This document shows positions 1 through 9,631 of a stretch of DNA of 64,000 bases, in pieces (position 1 is the stretch's first letter; each line of letters starts with the position of its first letter). A program made the translations under genes and the position numbers. This stretch comes from Emticicia sp. BO119 (GTDB lineage: Bacteria; Bacteroidota; Bacteroidia; Cytophagales; Spirosomataceae): NCBI RefSeq assembly GCF_013912375.1, contig NZ_JACETV010000001.1:682001-746000 (forward strand), given 5' to 3'. The notes below the pieces were generated by a model, which did not search any database, was not told where the DNA came from, and was given only the letters and a program-made list of their open reading frames with translations.

Positions 1-2331
1 GGTACAAGTTGCTGTTTGTATATGCTTCTGTATATTAGAAGTCAGTATGGATATGATGAGCATCATGTGGCACCTCAACAATTGTACAGAGTTACCACAG
101 AAGTAACCGAATCTGGCGGACAACCTTTTGCTATGGCACTTACTTCGCCACCTATTGCCAAGGGTTTGAAAGAGGATTTTGGAGAAGTGGCTGCTGTTAC
201 CCGACTTTTTAAAGACCCGGGAGCAGAACGTTTTCTATTAAAAAAAGAAAATGATGCTTTTTATGAAACCAAAGGCTACTATGCCGATTCTTCGTTTTTT
301 CAGCTATTCAACTATCGATTTATAGAGGGCTCGCCAAACCGGGCCTTAAATGAACCTTTGACGGTTGTGCTTTCATCTAAAACTGCGCAGAAACTTTTTG
401 GTAGTCAGGCGGCACTAAACCAGTCAATTAAGATTAATAATGATTTGTATAGAATTACAGGGGTTTACGACGATGCAAACGTGAAATCGCATATCAATGC
501 GCATTTTATTATGTCTTTTAAGGCGGGCGGCATGATTGAGTACCTCAGGACAAGTAACCAATGGGTAGGCATGAATTTAGTCAATACCTATATCCGGCTA
601 AAACCTAATACCGACGCTGAAAAGTTACAAGCCAAATTATCGCCTTTTCTTGAACGCCACGCAAAAGAGCAATTGGCGCAGGTTGGAATCAGAAAAGCCT
701 TATTCCTTCAACCTGTTACTGATGTTCACTTGTATTCTAATCTTGATTCTGAATTAGAAAAGAATATTGAGGGGACTTTTATACGCACGCTATTATTAAT
801 TGCCATCTTGATTCAGGTAATGGCTTGTATCAATTTCATGAATATGAGTACGGCCCGTTCTATTGGTCGTGCCAAAGAAGTAGGCGTACGAAAGGTAATG
901 GGTGCTACCCGGTTATCATTAGCCGGCCGTTTTGTTGGCGAATCAGTTTTAATGGTGAGTCTATCCATTTTGCTGGCTTTACCTTTAGTCTGGCTATTAA
1001 TGCCTGTATTAAATAGCCTGTTGGATGCCGAAATTTCCATCACTTTGAGCCTTATAGGAGATTTATTCGCTATTTCAGGCATGCTGATTGTAATAACCGG
1101 ATTATTGGCCAGTATATACCCTGCTTTCTATCTGAGTGCCTATCAGGCTATAGCTGTACTGAAAGGCAACTTTCAGAACCGTTATAATTCACTATCAATC
1201 CGTAAAAGTCTGGTGGTGGCGCAATTTGTTATTTCTGTCATATTGCTTACGGGAATAATTGTAATTACAAGGCAGTTGAATGTTTTTAAAAACCGGGATT
1301 TAGGTTTTGAGCAAACACAAAAAGTGATAATTCCTTTTACTACCAAAGAGGCCAGTATCCACCAGGTGGCCTTTTCTAATGAATTACGTTCAAGCCCTGC
1401 TGTGAAACAGGTGGGTGGGGCAGCTTATTACCCCTGCCATTGGCTTGGCGAAAATATGCCTCTATTTTATTATCCTTCTGCCAACAGGGAAAAAATCGGT
1501 GCAGGAGTCTGGGTCAATAAAATTGATGAAAACTTTTTATCTACGCTACATATTCCATTGATAGCCGGACGAAATCTTGCACCAGCAGATACAAACCGCC
1601 AGATAATTGTTAATGAGACTACACTACGTGAGTTTGCCATTCCATTTAAAAAAGCCATAGGCACCCGTTTATTTTTAGAATATCAAAAAATACAGGAAGA
1701 ATATACAATCGTTGGTGTAGTGAAAGACTTCAATTATAGAACACTGAAAGAGCCGCTTCGTCCACTAATGTTGAAGATTGCAAAACCTGATCAACTCAAA
1801 TACCTGATTGCGGATGTTGATAATGTTGCCTTAGATGATTTTAAAGAACAAATCTCTGAAAAGTGGCGGAAGCTAATTCCCACTATCCCTTTTGAGTCCA
1901 CTTTGTTAGACGACGACATTCAGCAACAATATGTAGCCGAAAATACTTTACTCAATATTATTAACAGCTCTGCATTTATTGCCTTCCTCATTGCGTGTCT
2001 CGGACTTTTTGGATTAGCGACATTTACAGCAGAGCAACGAACCAAAGAAGTAGGTATCCGTAAGGTTCTGGGTGCTTCGGTTAGCAGTTTAGTAGCATTA
2101 TTATCCAAAGAATTCCTGCAATTGGTGGGCATTGCCATCATCATAGCCATACCAATTGCCTGGTATGCACTCAATGAATGGCTAAAGAATTTTGCCTATC
2201 ATATAGATTTGGAATGGTGGATGTTTGCTCTGGCAGGATTGCTGGCTATTTTCATCGCCTTAGCCACAGTCAGTTTTCAGGCCATCAAAGCAGCATTGGT
2301 TAATCCGGTGAAAAGTTTAAAGAGTGAGTAG
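1..2331 (+). CDS. FtsX/MacB-like ABC transporter permease (5' end outside window)
   Basis: The frame is open from base 1, and a Met at base 16 lies inside what should be the first membrane helix, so the true start is upstream of the window. The layout is that of duplicated orphan permeases: a MacB periplasmic core-like domain, an FtsX membrane domain (about 780-1180), a second periplasmic domain, then a second FtsX domain (about 1950-2320). Each FtsX block carries the family signature of the type TKEVGIRKVLGAS, and the protein ends in NPVKSLKSE as its paralogues do. It sits in the inner membrane; the exported substrate is unknown. No ATPase gene is adjacent, so it may borrow an ATPase or act in a MacB-like way. 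Two close paralogues follow in the same direction. Confidence 0.93.
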   Translation, partial: GTSCCLYMLLYIRSQYGYDEHHVAPQQLYRVTTEVTESGGQPFAMALTSPPIAKGLKEDFGEVAAVTRLFKDPGAERFLLKKENDAFYETKGYYADSSFFQLFNYRFIEGSPNRALNEPLTVVLSSKTAQKLFGSQAALNQSIKINNDLYRITGVYDDANVKSHINAHFIMSFKAGGMIEYLRTSNQWVGMNLVNTYIRLKPNTDAEKLQAKLSPFLERHAKEQLAQVGIRKALFLQPVTDVHLYSNLDSELEKNIEGTFIRTLLLIAILIQVMACINFMNMSTARSIGRAKEVGVRKVMGATRLSLAGRFVGESVLMVSLSILLALPLVWLLMPVLNSLLDAEISITLSLIGDLFAISGMLIVITGLLASIYPAFYLSAYQAIAVLKGNFQNRYNSLSIRKSLVVAQFVISVILLTGIIVITRQLNVFKNRDLGFEQTQKVIIPFTTKEASIHQVAFSNELRSSPAVKQVGGAAYYPCHWLGENMPLFYYPSANREKIGAGVWVNKIDENFLSTLHIPLIAGRNLAPADTNRQIIVNETTLREFAIPFKKAIGTRLFLEYQKIQEEYTIVGVVKDFNYRTLKEPLRPLMLKIAKPDQLKYLIADVDNVALDDFKEQISEKWRKLIPTIPFESTLLDDDIQQQYVAENTLLNIINSSAFIAFLIACLGLFGLATFTAEQRTKEVGIRKVLGASVSSLVALLSKEFLQLVGIAIIIAIPIAWYALNEWLKNFAYHIDLEWWMFALAGLLAIFIALATVSFQAIKAALVNPVKSLKSE

Positions 2332-2418
2332 TGGGTCTGTGTACCACGTCTGTACTCGTCCGAAAAAAGGCTTGGCACGCACGAGCTTAGGAAACCAAAA
2401 AATGTAAAATGATTTGTG

Positions 2419-2439
2419 ATGCGAGCCTCTGTCTCGCAT
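2419..2439. other. Perfect 7-bp hairpin upstream of the second permease
   Basis: ATGCGAG (2419-2425) and CTCGCAT (2433-2439) form a perfect inverted repeat with a 7-base loop. It ends about 20 bases before the preferred ATG at 2461 and would lie in the leader. There is no T-run after it, so it is not an obvious terminator. The role is unknown; it could be a dispersed intergenic repeat or an operator. Confidence 0.45.
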
Positions 2440-2460
2440 TATGGATTAAGCTATTATTTT

Positions 2461-5121
2461 ATGACTAAACAACCTAATAATCTTTCACCTCCTCGCTGGG
2501 CAGATAAACTCCTGAATGCTTTTCTTCCTCCCGATTTGGCAGAAGAACTACAAGGAGATATGCACGAGCAGTTTGAGGCACAGGTTGAGGAGGTAGGCTT
2601 AACCAAAGCCCGATGGCTATACATATGGGAAGTACTACTATTTTGTCGGCCTTATTATTTAAAGCGCCGTCTTAATGCGCAAATTATTTCTATGAATGAC
2701 TATTACTTTTTAATAAACCCTACAATGATAAGCAATTACTTTAAAATCGCCTTTCGGACTTTGTTTAATAATAAAGCCTATTCGGCCATTAATATCATCG
2801 GGCTAAGCATTGGGTTAGCCGCCGCCATGCTGATTATTCTCTATACCAAAGACGAATTAAGCTATGACAGATTTCACGCCAATAATCCGAATATATATCG
2901 GCTTACCTATCAGTCTTTCGCGCCCAAAGGAGGAATGATTTACCAGACAGGCAATACTGGCTACCTGCAAGGACCAAGGTTTGCAGCAGGAGTGCCTGAA
3001 ATACAATCGTATGTCAGATATCAGGCTGAAAGGCGGGATATGAAATTGAATAATGAAATTGTGAGTCAGGAAGTATTCACTACTGATCCTGATTTTTTTA
3101 ATGTTTTCTCGTTCCCACTGATAAACGGTGATGCTACTACTGCACTAAAGCAGCCTAAATCAGTTGTAGTATCAGAAAATATTGCTGAGAAAAGTTTTGG
3201 TACAGCCAACGCTTTAGGTAAAGTACTGATGGTAAAAGAAAATGATAAATTCGAACCTTACACAGTCACAGGTGTTGTCAGAAAATCTCCACAAAATTCC
3301 TCTATCAAATTTGATGTATTGTTGCCATTAAAAGCAGGTAAAGAAGAAATGGAAAATAGTGAAAACTGGCTGAGTACCTCTTTGAATACCTTTGTTCTAC
3401 TTAATCCAAAGGCTGATGCAAAAGCAGTAGCTACTAAAGTAAACAGTATTTTCCAGATTGAGGCGAAAGAGGTAAGAAAATTGTATGCCGAAAAATACGA
3501 AATGAATGAGCAGTGGGTGTATTCGCTTCAACCTTTTACAGATGTCCATTTAAACAAAGACCTCAATGCCGATAATGGACTGGTAGATGCCAGTAACCCT
3601 GCTTTCTCTTATATTTTATCGGGTATAGCACTGTTTATTCTCTTGATCGCCTGTATAAATTTCGTAAACCTGTCCATAGCGAGATCAGTAAAACGAGCCA
3701 AAGAAATTGGCGTAAGAAAAGTAGTAGGAGGCGGAAGGTCTCAATTGATATTCCAGTTTTTAGGTGAGTCTTTTATGCTATGCTCTGCTGCTTTTTTATT
3801 GGCCATTCTTTTAGTTTGGTTTACGCTACCTACTTTCAATCAATTAGCTAATAAAGTGCTTATGCTTAATTATTTGCTTGATACTAAGCTTATTCTTGGA
3901 TATATCGGTCTTTTCTTCCTTACAGGTTTATTAGCAGGGTTTTATCCGGCTCTGGTCTTATCCGGCTATAATCCTGTCCAAACACTTTACCAACGCTTTA
4001 CTTTTTCAGGAAAAAACTACCTGCAAAAATTATTGGTTGTTGTGCAATTCTCTCTGGCTTCCTTTATGATTATTGCCGCCATCACTATTTATTCTCAGCT
4101 GAATTATCTGACCAATAAAGACTTAGGATATGACGACAAACAGGTAATAAGTCTACGAAAGCCTAACCTTACCCGCAAAGAAGCCCAATTATTGAAAGCT
4201 GAGTTGCTGAGAAACCCGGATATATTAGCAGTAGCACCTAAAAATAATGGTTTTTGGGGGACAAGCGCTAAAATCAACATAGACCAGACACTAAGTTTTG
4301 CTTATGAAACAGTTGATGAATCTTTTCTTCCCATGTTTAAGATTCCGATTGTGAAAGGCCGTAATTTTTCTCCTGATTTTCCTACTGATTCCTCTCAATC
4401 AGTCCTGGTGAATGAAGCATTTGTCAGATATGCTAACTGGAAAGACCCTATCGGTCAGACTCTGACTATTTCATATAACAATAATGAAAAATACAAGGTG
4501 ATTGGTGTAGTGAAAGATTACCATTCCCGTCCGTTGAACTATGAAATCAAAGGACAAGTATTTACCATGCGGCAAGGCAACGATTACGGAAAATCATTTA
4601 TAAAAGTTAAGCCAAATACAGAAACAGCCAGTTTGCAATACATAGAGAAAACCTTCAAAAAGCTTTTCCCAATGAACCCCTATACTTACCAGTTTGTCGA
4701 AGAAATTAACAAAGAGAATTATGCTGATGAGGCCAAATGGCGGCAAATTATGATTTTCGGTGCCATACTCACTATCTTCATTTCGTGTATTGGTCTGTTT
4801 GGCCTGGCAACGCTTACAGCCGAGCGCCGAACCAAAGAAATTGGTATCAGAAAAGTATTGGGCGCATCAGTAAGCAGTGTGGTTCAATTGCTCTCCTCCG
4901 ATTTCATCAGGCTTGTAGGATTATCCTTAGTATTTGCATTTCCTACAGCTTATTATGCTATTGAAAAATGGCTGCAGAACTATCCTTACAGAGTAAGCAT
5001 CAGTATCTGGCCTTTTGTCATAACTGCCTTGATTGCTATAATGATAGCCTTTTTCACCGTAAGCATTCAATCTATTCGTGCAGCATTAATGAATCCGATA
5101 AAAAGTTTAAAAAATGAATAA
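2461..5121 (+). CDS. FtsX/MacB-like ABC transporter permease with N-terminal prefix domain
   Basis: This is an inner-membrane permease of about 886 residues from the ATG at 2461. That start is preferred because the next paralogue begins the same way (MxxPxPPxWADKLLxAFLP); an in-frame GTG at 2416 would add 15 residues that look like hairpin sequence. Residues 1-85 are a soluble prefix domain (a permease prefix domain seen in PadR-linked permeases) containing LQGDMHEQFE. A first transmembrane helix, MacB-like periplasmic domain, FtsX domain, second periplasmic domain and second FtsX domain follow. The signature TKEIGIRKVLGAS lies near 4830. It is tandem with the preceding and following paralogues; substrate and ATPase partner are unknown. 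Confidence 0.93.
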   Translation: MTKQPNNLSPPRWADKLLNAFLPPDLAEELQGDMHEQFEAQVEEVGLTKARWLYIWEVLLFCRPYYLKRRLNAQIISMNDYYFLINPTMISNYFKIAFRTLFNNKAYSAINIIGLSIGLAAAMLIILYTKDELSYDRFHANNPNIYRLTYQSFAPKGGMIYQTGNTGYLQGPRFAAGVPEIQSYVRYQAERRDMKLNNEIVSQEVFTTDPDFFNVFSFPLINGDATTALKQPKSVVVSENIAEKSFGTANALGKVLMVKENDKFEPYTVTGVVRKSPQNSSIKFDVLLPLKAGKEEMENSENWLSTSLNTFVLLNPKADAKAVATKVNSIFQIEAKEVRKLYAEKYEMNEQWVYSLQPFTDVHLNKDLNADNGLVDASNPAFSYILSGIALFILLIACINFVNLSIARSVKRAKEIGVRKVVGGGRSQLIFQFLGESFMLCSAAFLLAILLVWFTLPTFNQLANKVLMLNYLLDTKLILGYIGLFFLTGLLAGFYPALVLSGYNPVQTLYQRFTFSGKNYLQKLLVVVQFSLASFMIIAAITIYSQLNYLTNKDLGYDDKQVISLRKPNLTRKEAQLLKAELLRNPDILAVAPKNNGFWGTSAKINIDQTLSFAYETVDESFLPMFKIPIVKGRNFSPDFPTDSSQSVLVNEAFVRYANWKDPIGQTLTISYNNNEKYKVIGVVKDYHSRPLNYEIKGQVFTMRQGNDYGKSFIKVKPNTETASLQYIEKTFKKLFPMNPYTYQFVEEINKENYADEAKWRQIMIFGAILTIFISCIGLFGLATLTAERRTKEIGIRKVLGASVSSVVQLLSSDFIRLVGLSLVFAFPTAYYAIEKWLQNYPYRVSISIWPFVITALIAIMIAFFTVSIQSIRAALMNPIKSLKNE

Positions 5122-5129
5122 AAGTTTGT

Positions 5130-5285
5130 CTTGAACTGTGATTAAATTGATTAATTGATTTCACCGAATATATACCAAAACTGTAATCAATCATACAAGT
5201 AATCGTCTATTGAGAAGTTGATTGATAATACTTAGTTTAATAAATTAATTAAATCAAAACAGTCAGTTAAATCACAGTTCTGACA
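5130..5285. repeat. Imperfect 155-bp palindromic intergenic element
   Basis: The left end reads GTCTTGAACTGTGATT and the right end AATCACAGTTCTGAC, which pair almost completely. The interior is AT-rich with repeated GATTAATTGATT-like words. It fills nearly the whole gap between two permease genes. The form resembles extended palindromic intergenic elements; its function, if any, is unknown. Confidence 0.5.
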
Positions 5286-5315
5286 AAATTAACCACTTTA
5301 TCGCTCAATTACTCA

Positions 5316-7985
5316 ATGAACCGTCCAACTCCCCCAAAGTGGGCCGATAAACTGCTAAGTGCTTTTCTTCCGGAAGATTTGCTGGAAGAATTGCAGGGTG
5401 ATATGCATGAGCAGTTTGAAGTACAGGCAGAAGACTTAGGACTCAAAAAAGCTCAGTGGTTATACATATGGGAAGTACTCAGGTTTTGTCGGCCTTATTT
5501 TCTGAAACGCCGTTTTGTGGAGCAATCAAATTATGCTAATTATTCTCATCCAGTTTCAATATTTTCACCCATTATGATACGCAATTACTTCACCATCGCC
5601 TGGCGGAATCTGATTCGCAATAAAGCGTTTTCCGCCATTAATATTTTCGGATTATCCATCGGCATCAGTTGTTTTATGCTTATTGCAGTTTTTGTTTACC
5701 ATGAATTAAGCTATGACAGATATGTTAATAATGCCGACCAAATTTATCGAGTTAATTTAGCTGTTACCGGAAACGGAAATATAGCACTGTATCCTAATGT
5801 TGACTTCGCTGTAGGAGATGGTATAAAAAATACTTTCCCAGAGGTAAAAGACTTTACCAGAGTATCGCAAGCTGTCGACTTTGTAAAATATGAGAACAAT
5901 CAGTTTAAAGAACAACACATGGCTTTTGCCGAGGCTAATTTTATTAAAATGTTCTCGATTCCTTTATTAGAAGGCAATATTGATAAGGCTTTGGTCGAGC
6001 CAAATAGCATTGTAATTTCGAAAGCTATGGCGACCAAATACTTTGGTGACCACGACCCCATTGGTAAATCTTTGCAAATAGGTACACAACTGACAGAATA
6101 TAAGGTAACAGGTTTATTTGATAAAGTGCCTGATAATTCGCACTTTCATTTTGATGCCTTTTTAAGTATGTCGACCTGGCATGTAAAGAACCCTACCTGG
6201 AGTAATCTTGGTCCATATACCTATATTGAGTTAAACAAAAATACCGATGCCAAAAAACTGGAATCGAAGTTCCCGCAATTAGTGGAAAAGTATGTTGTGC
6301 CGGAGATACAACGCGATATGGGCATCAGTCTGGCAGAAGCACAGAAGTCAGTCGAGACTTTCCGTTTTTTGTTACAACCGCTTACGAAATTACATTTATA
6401 TGGTGGCACAAAATATGAATTAGAACCCGGCGGAGATATACAATACATCTATATTTTCTCGGCTTTGGCAGTGTTTATCCTGCTACTGGCTTGTGTCAAT
6501 TTTACTAATCTATCAACGGCGCAATCGGCTAAACGTTCAAAAGAAGTGGGTATCCGTAAGGTACTTGGTTCTATTAAAAAGCAATTAATCTTGCAGTTTC
6601 TTGCTGAATCTGTCTTGCTGACTTCTTTTGCTATGTTATTTGCCTATTTGTTGATCTTTTTATTTCTGCCATATTTCAATCAATTGGCCAATAAAAATGT
6701 GAGTTTCTTGTTTTTTCTTGATTATAAGGTAATAGCATCGCTTTTTCTGGTAAGTTTCGTATCTGGTATAATTGCGGGTATTTATCCTGCTTTCTTTTTA
6801 TCGTCTTTTGGTATTATCAAGACATTAAAAGGTATGCTGTTTACAGGTGGTAAGCAGAAAAAACCTTTGCAAAGTAGCCTGATTGTCTTCCAGTTTTCGG
6901 TTTCTACTTTATTGATTATTGCTACTATTGTTGTGTATCAGCAATTACAACACATGCAGAACAAAAAACTGGGTTATGATAAAGACCAAGTTATATTTAT
7001 GCCTGACTCACGTGTATTAGGAGGCAATCAACTGGCATTTCAGGAACAATTAAAACGAGATAACAGGGTAGTTTCAGCCAGTATTTCGCGCATGGTTCCG
7101 GGTAATTCTAACTTGAATGGTACCCAGATACACCCAGTAAATGAGAATGGCAATGGTGTAGAGATCCATATTGATATTTTTAATATAGACTACGACTATA
7201 TCAATACGCTGGGCATGAAAATTAAGCAAGGAAGAGCTTTTTCAAAAGAGTTCTCGACAGATTCTTCAGGAGTAATTATTAATGAATCTGCCGTGCGTGA
7301 ATTGGGTTGGGCAAATAAGAACCCGATTGGTCGAAGCATCGTGCGTTCAGGCCAACAGGAGTATAAAGTTTTGGGTGTTGTGCAAGATTTCAATTATACT
7401 TCAGTGAAGCAAAAAGTAGCTCCGGCTATGATGATGCTCGGAAGAAACTACGGCGGCATGGTTATCAAAATTAATACAACCGATATTGAGGGCTTTATGA
7501 TTGACCTTAAAAAGCAATGGGATAGCTTCAATCCGGCAGGGCCTATGGAGTATTATTTCCTTGATGAAAAGTTTGCAGCCCTTTATGATAGTGAGCAACG
7601 GACACAAAAGATATTTTCGGCCTTTGCGTTTCTGGCAATTATCATTGCCAGCCTGGGATTGTTTGCCTTGTCGACCTTCATGATGGAACAGCGCAAAAAA
7701 GAAGTGGGTATCAGAAAAGTATTAGGCGCATCTGTAAGTGGTATTGTGCAATTGCTGGTAAAGGACTTTCTTATACTGGTAATCATTTCAATTCTGATTG
7801 CATCACCATTAGCATGGTATGCTATGAATCAATGGCTGGAAGACTTTGCCTATAAAATAGACTTGCAGTGGTGGATGTTTGCCCTGGCAGGCATTTTAGC
7901 GATTGTTATTGCCATACTTACAGTGAGCTTTCAGGGTATCAAAGCCGCTTTGATGAATCCGGTGAAGAGTTTGAAGAGCGAGTAA
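5316..7985 (+). CDS. FtsX/MacB-like ABC transporter permease with N-terminal prefix domain
   Basis: An 889-residue paralogue of the two preceding permeases. The first 85 residues are the prefix domain (PPKWADKLL, LQGDMHEQFE). The membrane and periplasmic part starts with the helix near NYFTIAWRNLIRNKAFSAIN. Two FtsX domains lie near 6440-6830 and 7600-7980, each with a KEVGIRKVLG signature. It differs enough from its neighbours to be an old duplication. Its role is probably export or envelope-stress related, as for MacB-like permeases, but nothing in the sequence identifies a substrate. A large hairpin lies shortly after the stop codon. Confidence 0.93.
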   Translation: MNRPTPPKWADKLLSAFLPEDLLEELQGDMHEQFEVQAEDLGLKKAQWLYIWEVLRFCRPYFLKRRFVEQSNYANYSHPVSIFSPIMIRNYFTIAWRNLIRNKAFSAINIFGLSIGISCFMLIAVFVYHELSYDRYVNNADQIYRVNLAVTGNGNIALYPNVDFAVGDGIKNTFPEVKDFTRVSQAVDFVKYENNQFKEQHMAFAEANFIKMFSIPLLEGNIDKALVEPNSIVISKAMATKYFGDHDPIGKSLQIGTQLTEYKVTGLFDKVPDNSHFHFDAFLSMSTWHVKNPTWSNLGPYTYIELNKNTDAKKLESKFPQLVEKYVVPEIQRDMGISLAEAQKSVETFRFLLQPLTKLHLYGGTKYELEPGGDIQYIYIFSALAVFILLLACVNFTNLSTAQSAKRSKEVGIRKVLGSIKKQLILQFLAESVLLTSFAMLFAYLLIFLFLPYFNQLANKNVSFLFFLDYKVIASLFLVSFVSGIIAGIYPAFFLSSFGIIKTLKGMLFTGGKQKKPLQSSLIVFQFSVSTLLIIATIVVYQQLQHMQNKKLGYDKDQVIFMPDSRVLGGNQLAFQEQLKRDNRVVSASISRMVPGNSNLNGTQIHPVNENGNGVEIHIDIFNIDYDYINTLGMKIKQGRAFSKEFSTDSSGVIINESAVRELGWANKNPIGRSIVRSGQQEYKVLGVVQDFNYTSVKQKVAPAMMMLGRNYGGMVIKINTTDIEGFMIDLKKQWDSFNPAGPMEYYFLDEKFAALYDSEQRTQKIFSAFAFLAIIIASLGLFALSTFMMEQRKKEVGIRKVLGASVSGIVQLLVKDFLILVIISILIASPLAWYAMNQWLEDFAYKIDLQWWMFALAGILAIVIAILTVSFQGIKAALMNPVKSLKSE

Positions 7986-8005
7986 TTTTTTGGTATAAAT
8001 CGGAC

Positions 8006-8069
8006 AGCATGGGTTAAAGGGTTAGGAGTGTAATTTTAAATTTTTCTCCTACATCTTCTACCCCATGCT
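8006..8069. terminator. Two-part hairpin after the permease array
   Basis: AGCATGGG (8006-8013) pairs with CCCATGCT (8062-8069), and inside it TAGGAG (8023-8028) pairs with CTCCTA (8046-8051). A short T-rich stretch follows. It begins 21 bases after the permease stop codon and may end that transcript. Confidence 0.5.
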
Positions 8070-8193
8070 TTTATTATTTTAAATTTTTTTAATAATTATG
8101 GATTATTTTATAATTTTTTAATTTTGTTTCGTTTATATATACGTACTTTAGCAGACTTTTAGTTAAAAAGTAAAATAAATTGTAATTAAAGCA

Positions 8194-8224
8194 AAAGGCC
8201 TCTTGATTTAGGGGTCTTTTTGTT
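8194..8224 (+). terminator. Rho-independent terminator
   Basis: AAAGGCCTC (8194-8202) pairs with GGGGTCTTT (8211-8219) through nine positions including two G-U pairs, and TTTTGTTT follows. It lies about 209 bases beyond the permease stop codon, after the larger hairpin at 8006-8069, so it may end a separate short transcript. Confidence 0.6.
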
Positions 8225-8320
8225 TGTAGCAAATCAGTCTTTTTACTTTGATTATGATTTCCAACTTTAAATAATTATTTCTTGTCCGATTTGCCCCTTT
8301 TATTTGTCGTTTTTGTACCG

Positions 8321-8350
8321 TTGAGATTTCGCTAATGAATGATAATTTTG
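8321..8350 (+). promoter_or_regulatory. Bacteroidota-type promoter for the MFS gene
   Basis: TTG (8321-8323), 19 bases, then TAATTTTG (8343-8350) match the Bacteroidota -33 and -7 elements. The predicted transcript would start near 8357, about 20 bases before the ATG at 8377. Confidence 0.6.
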
Positions 8351-8376
8351 TAGTACAAAAAATTAGATTCTAATCA

Positions 8377-9603
8377 ATGCAACCAGTAGAAGTAAATCAT
8401 TCTCCACTCACAACCAAAAACATTAGCCGTACCGAATTTATTGCTATGATGGCCTGTATTGAGCTACTTACGGCATTGGCAATTGATATTATGCTTCCCA
8501 CCTTTGACGCCGTTAGGCAGGAGTTTCATTTAGGTACAGAATCAACAGCAACTGCAAGGCTCGTGACCTTTTTCTTTTTCGGGCAATTCTTTCAGTTAAT
8601 TTTTGGCCCTATGGCAGATAAGTACGGACGTATTCCAGTGATAAGAGCAGGCTTTATACTTTACCTGAGTGGTTGTATTGCCACGGTGTTAGTACCCAAT
8701 ATGTTCTGGTTACTAATGGCTCGTTTTATAATGGGTATTGGTTCATCAGCAATGTTTGTTAGCGTTATGGCTTGCGTGCGTGACAGATTTGCAGGAAATG
8801 AAATGGCTCATGCTATGTCAATGATTTTTACCATATTTCTCATTGTTCCGGTTTTAGCTCCTTTATTAGGGGGATTTATATTGTCAGTAAGTAACTGGCA
8901 GACAGTGTTTCTGACACCAGCTGCTTTTGCAATTATTATTTTTATCTGGTCATTACGTTTATCGGAATCTTCACCTTCGCAACAACTCTCAGGTGCAAAT
9001 ATGTTGGCTGTTTTTCAATCTTTCAGAGAAGTATTCAGTAATAAAATATTTATTCGTTATACTGCTATTTCTACTATTCTTTTTGCTGCTTTCAGTTCTT
9101 ATGTAAGCAGTTCTGAGCGAATCGTAGGCACTCTTTACCAGCAGCCTCATTTGTTTATTTATATCTTTGGGGCAATCGGGCTTTGCATGAGTATATTTAC
9201 CTTTCTGAATGCCCGTCTGGTTGGGTGGCTTGGTGCACACCATACCTTACGTTTGCTACTATACATTTATGTTTCTTTGGCAATTCTATTATTGACTTTA
9301 ACAATTGGGTCTACTGAACCTATTCATCTATTTGTCTTATTTACTATTGTTGGGCTTTTGCAGAGTATTAATATTGCTATTGAACCCAATAGTAGTTCTC
9401 TGGCACTTGAGCCTATGGGTCATAAAGCAGGAATGGCGGCTTCTATCTATGGTACATCATATCTGGTAGTAGGAGCTTTTGGAGGATCTTTAATTGATGC
9501 CATGTTGGTGCATTCAGTTATTCCGCTTACTATCGCTTATTTTGTAGGCGGAGTGATTGCTTTGATATTGTTCAGTACGGAGCAGAAGAAAATGAGGAAT
9601 TAA
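8377..9603 (+). CDS. MFS exporter, Bcr/CflA-like
   Basis: A 408-residue inner-membrane protein with about 12 hydrophobic segments. It matches the drug/H+ antiporter DHA1 (Bcr/CflA) type: an opening helix with ALAIDIMLPTFD, then the loop motif GPMADKYGRIPVIRAG between helices 2 and 3 and the RFIMGIGSSA region. Family members export drugs or metabolites using the proton gradient; the substrate here cannot be told. It has its own predicted promoter and stands alone, between the permease array and a small gene on the opposite strand. Confidence 0.88.
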   Translation: MQPVEVNHSPLTTKNISRTEFIAMMACIELLTALAIDIMLPTFDAVRQEFHLGTESTATARLVTFFFFGQFFQLIFGPMADKYGRIPVIRAGFILYLSGCIATVLVPNMFWLLMARFIMGIGSSAMFVSVMACVRDRFAGNEMAHAMSMIFTIFLIVPVLAPLLGGFILSVSNWQTVFLTPAAFAIIIFIWSLRLSESSPSQQLSGANMLAVFQSFREVFSNKIFIRYTAISTILFAAFSSYVSSSERIVGTLYQQPHLFIYIFGAIGLCMSIFTFLNARLVGWLGAHHTLRLLLYIYVSLAILLLTLTIGSTEPIHLFVLFTIVGLLQSINIAIEPNSSSLALEPMGHKAGMAASIYGTSYLVVGAFGGSLIDAMLVHSVIPLTIAYFVGGVIALILFSTEQKKMRN

Positions 9604-9631
9604 CTGATGACATAAATTATGAACTAAGTAT

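Noticed and set aside
2373-2390. Sigma-54-like TTGGCACG-CACGAGCT before the second permease
   Set aside because: GG and GC are nine, not ten, bases apart, and no complete upstream palindrome is present. Spacing is strict for sigma-54, so it was not called, though it may be a decayed site.
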